Below are positions 40,142 to 40,907 of a stretch of 40,907 nt of DNA, one piece after another. The notes below the pieces were generated by a model, which was not told the DNA's origin, did not search any database, and saw only the letters and a list, made by a program, of their open reading frames with translations. Origin of the DNA: Selenomonadaceae bacterium (GTDB taxonomy: Bacteria > Bacillota > Negativicutes > Selenomonadales > Selenomonadaceae); NCBI GenBank assembly GCA_017470715.1, contig JAFUYE010000052.1, positions 1-40,907 of the forward strand, read 5' to 3'. Position numbers and translations under genes: made by a program. Each line of letters begins with the position of its first letter. The first letter of the stretch is position 1.

Positions 40142-40486
40142 ATGACCATGAAACTTGCTTACAAGACTTCAAAAAGTAAAAATCGCAAAACCGTTGCGCT
40201 GAAAACTCAAGCGGTACAAAACGAAGTTTCCTTCATCCTCGTTTCAAAAGGCATTATCGGTTTCCGCGAAAGCGCACGTTTGATAAAAATCGCCGAAGAT
40301 ACAGACTGCACGATAACAATCGCGTCCGGAAAAAAAATTGGCACGACGAAAAGCATTCTCTCGATGGTCAATTTGGAAATCATGCCCGGCAAAAGCTTGG
40401 TGCTCAACATCAAAGGCGAGCGCAACGACGAAGCTTTTCGCGAGGCCTCCAAAGTCATCAGCGGCGAAACTGATTCAAACATCTGA
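40142..40486 (+). CDS. HPr-like protein lacking the phosphorylatable histidine (Crh-like)
   Basis: A 114-residue protein; residues about 25-110 fit the HPr fold. The GLHARP motif, holding the EI-phosphorylated His15, is replaced by GIIGFRE, so the His is Ile. The regulatory Ser46 region is kept as TKSILSMVNLEI, and GKSLVLNIKGERNDEAF matches the final strand and helix. A basic extension (about 25 residues) precedes the domain. The pattern is as in Bacillus Crh, which also lacks His15 and works in catabolite repression. The ATG follows GGGAGG. Confidence 0.75.
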   Translation: MTMKLAYKTSKSKNRKTVALKTQAVQNEVSFILVSKGIIGFRESARLIKIAEDTDCTITIASGKKIGTTKSILSMVNLEIMPGKSLVLNIKGERNDEAFREASKVISGETDSNI

Positions 40487-40542
40487 TTGAAACGTCTGAC
40501 TCGATACTTGACGAAAACACCCCACCCGCTCATAAAACCAAA

Positions 40543-40579
40543 AAAAATCCCCGACTTCAAACGAGTTGGGGATTTTTGA
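40543..40579 (+). terminator. terminator after the HPr-like gene
   Basis: The stem AATCCCCGACT/AGTTGGGGATT with a loop near TCAAACG is followed by five Ts. Confidence 0.9.
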
Positions 40580-40609
40580 TTGCCGAAAAATTTTTCGTCG
40601 AACTTGAGG

Positions 40610-40735
40610 TCGCACAGGATGTGCGGTCGCCCGTGGTATTTCACGTGATGCGAAATTTGCGGGCAAGCGTATTTCTCACACGCTGACTTATGTGATAACG
40701 CACTGTGTCGCCCGCCGCGTAGGCGCGATTTTCTT
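40610..40735. repeat. modular intergenic repeat, inverted and incomplete
   Basis: Read on the minus strand it has GCGCCTACGCGGCGGGCG, ACACAGTGCGTTATCAC, GGCGTGTGAG-like and CGCATCACGTGAA words, in the same order as the copy at 38187-38281. The leading AAAGAAAGTAA hairpin is missing where the IS30-type transposase end begins. Confidence 0.7.
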
Positions 40736-40753
40736 TCATCGCTGTTTGAATTG

Positions 40754-40907
40754 TCAAACGAAGTGTAACGGGGAAGAAAACCACACTTCCCACGGTGAGT
40801 TGTAATCCAAACATTTTCGCGGTCTCCTGTTTAATTGCTCAATCACTGTCTGCAAATCCGTTTCGCTCAGCTCGTTGAAGTCAAAGCCCTTCGGAAAATA
40901 TTCGCGC
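40754..40907 (-). mobile_element. IS30-family transposase, C-terminal part, cut by the window edge
   Basis: On the minus strand, from the right edge to TGA (40754-40756), one frame reads REYFPKGFDF, then LSETDLQTVIEQLNRRPRKC and LDYNSPWEVW. The block YFPKG...LNNRPRKCLGYKTPYEVF is the IS30-family transposase C-terminus, including the final catalytic-domain helix. The rest of the element lies beyond the window. Sequence past the stop (TTTGACAATTCAAACAGC, minus strand) may include the terminal inverted repeat. Confidence 0.8.

Overview
The window looks like a chromosomal segment of an anaerobic diderm Firmicute, most probably a member of the Negativicutes (Selenomonas-like). This is inference from gene content. 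Outer-membrane and LPS genes (lpxD, three OmpH/Skp-like proteins, an rfaE/hldE-type heptose kinase) sit beside Firmicutes-style genes: a short YidC without the large periplasmic domain, Jag/KhpB, a fused CobA-HemD, and many TTG starts behind strong Shine-Dalgarno sequences. No tRNA, rRNA or CRISPR array was recognised.

Layout. 1-3.8 kb: a small secreted Cys/His protein, a LysE-type exporter, a lipoprotein whose periplasmic-binding fold appears circularly permuted, and mutL. 3.8-7.0 kb (minus): a lipoprotein, metG and rsmI. 7.1-10.4 kb (plus): thioesterase, Tat-exported metallophosphatase, zinc-ribbon protein and DUF815 ATPase, overlapping or closely packed. 10.5-11.0 kb (minus): a YoeB-like toxin and its antitoxin. 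11.1-19.6 kb (plus): cobA-hemD, a ZIP transporter, hemB, hemL, a heptose kinase with a triplicated gene start, deoD with an in-frame Tat leader, a glycosyltransferase-like gene and ybaK. 19.9-22.0 kb: holA and alr diverge with only 27 bp between their starts. 22.0-25.6 kb: a collapsed PTS EIIC(B) remnant, then (minus) a Crp/Fnr regulator, ccmA, ccmB, ccmC with a duplicated start, and a polysaccharide deacetylase. 26.0-27.1 kb (minus): an M48 metalloprotease behind a triplicated 39-bp repeat. 27.3-31.5 kb (plus): two unrecognised genes, three OmpH-like genes and lpxD. 31.6-35.9 kb (minus): mnmE, a toxin-antitoxin pair with a nonsense-mutated toxin, jag, yidC, yidD, rnpA and rpmH, but no dnaA. 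36.2-39.9 kb (plus): motA, motB, acpS and nnr. 40.1 kb: an HPr-like protein lacking the phosphorylatable His. The right edge holds the C-terminus of an IS30-family transposase.

How it fits together. Heme is a theme: CobA-HemD, HemB and HemL make tetrapyrrole, and CcmABC behind a Crp/Fnr regulator would handle heme export, with no ccmE/F/H seen here. Envelope assembly is another: OmpH-like chaperones, LpxD, the heptose kinase, YidC and M48.

The most unusual feature is the density of small repeats. There is (i) a modular 150-200 bp intergenic repeat family, (ii) short tandem repeats that supply stop codons, ribosome-binding sites and terminators, and (iii) a small insertion-like sequence, marked by AACGTGACGTTGCATCCAA and/or AAACTGTTNAAACGTT, associated with duplicated gene 5' ends at the heptose kinase and ccmC and possibly related to a leader before mutL. 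The third is the best candidate for something undescribed.
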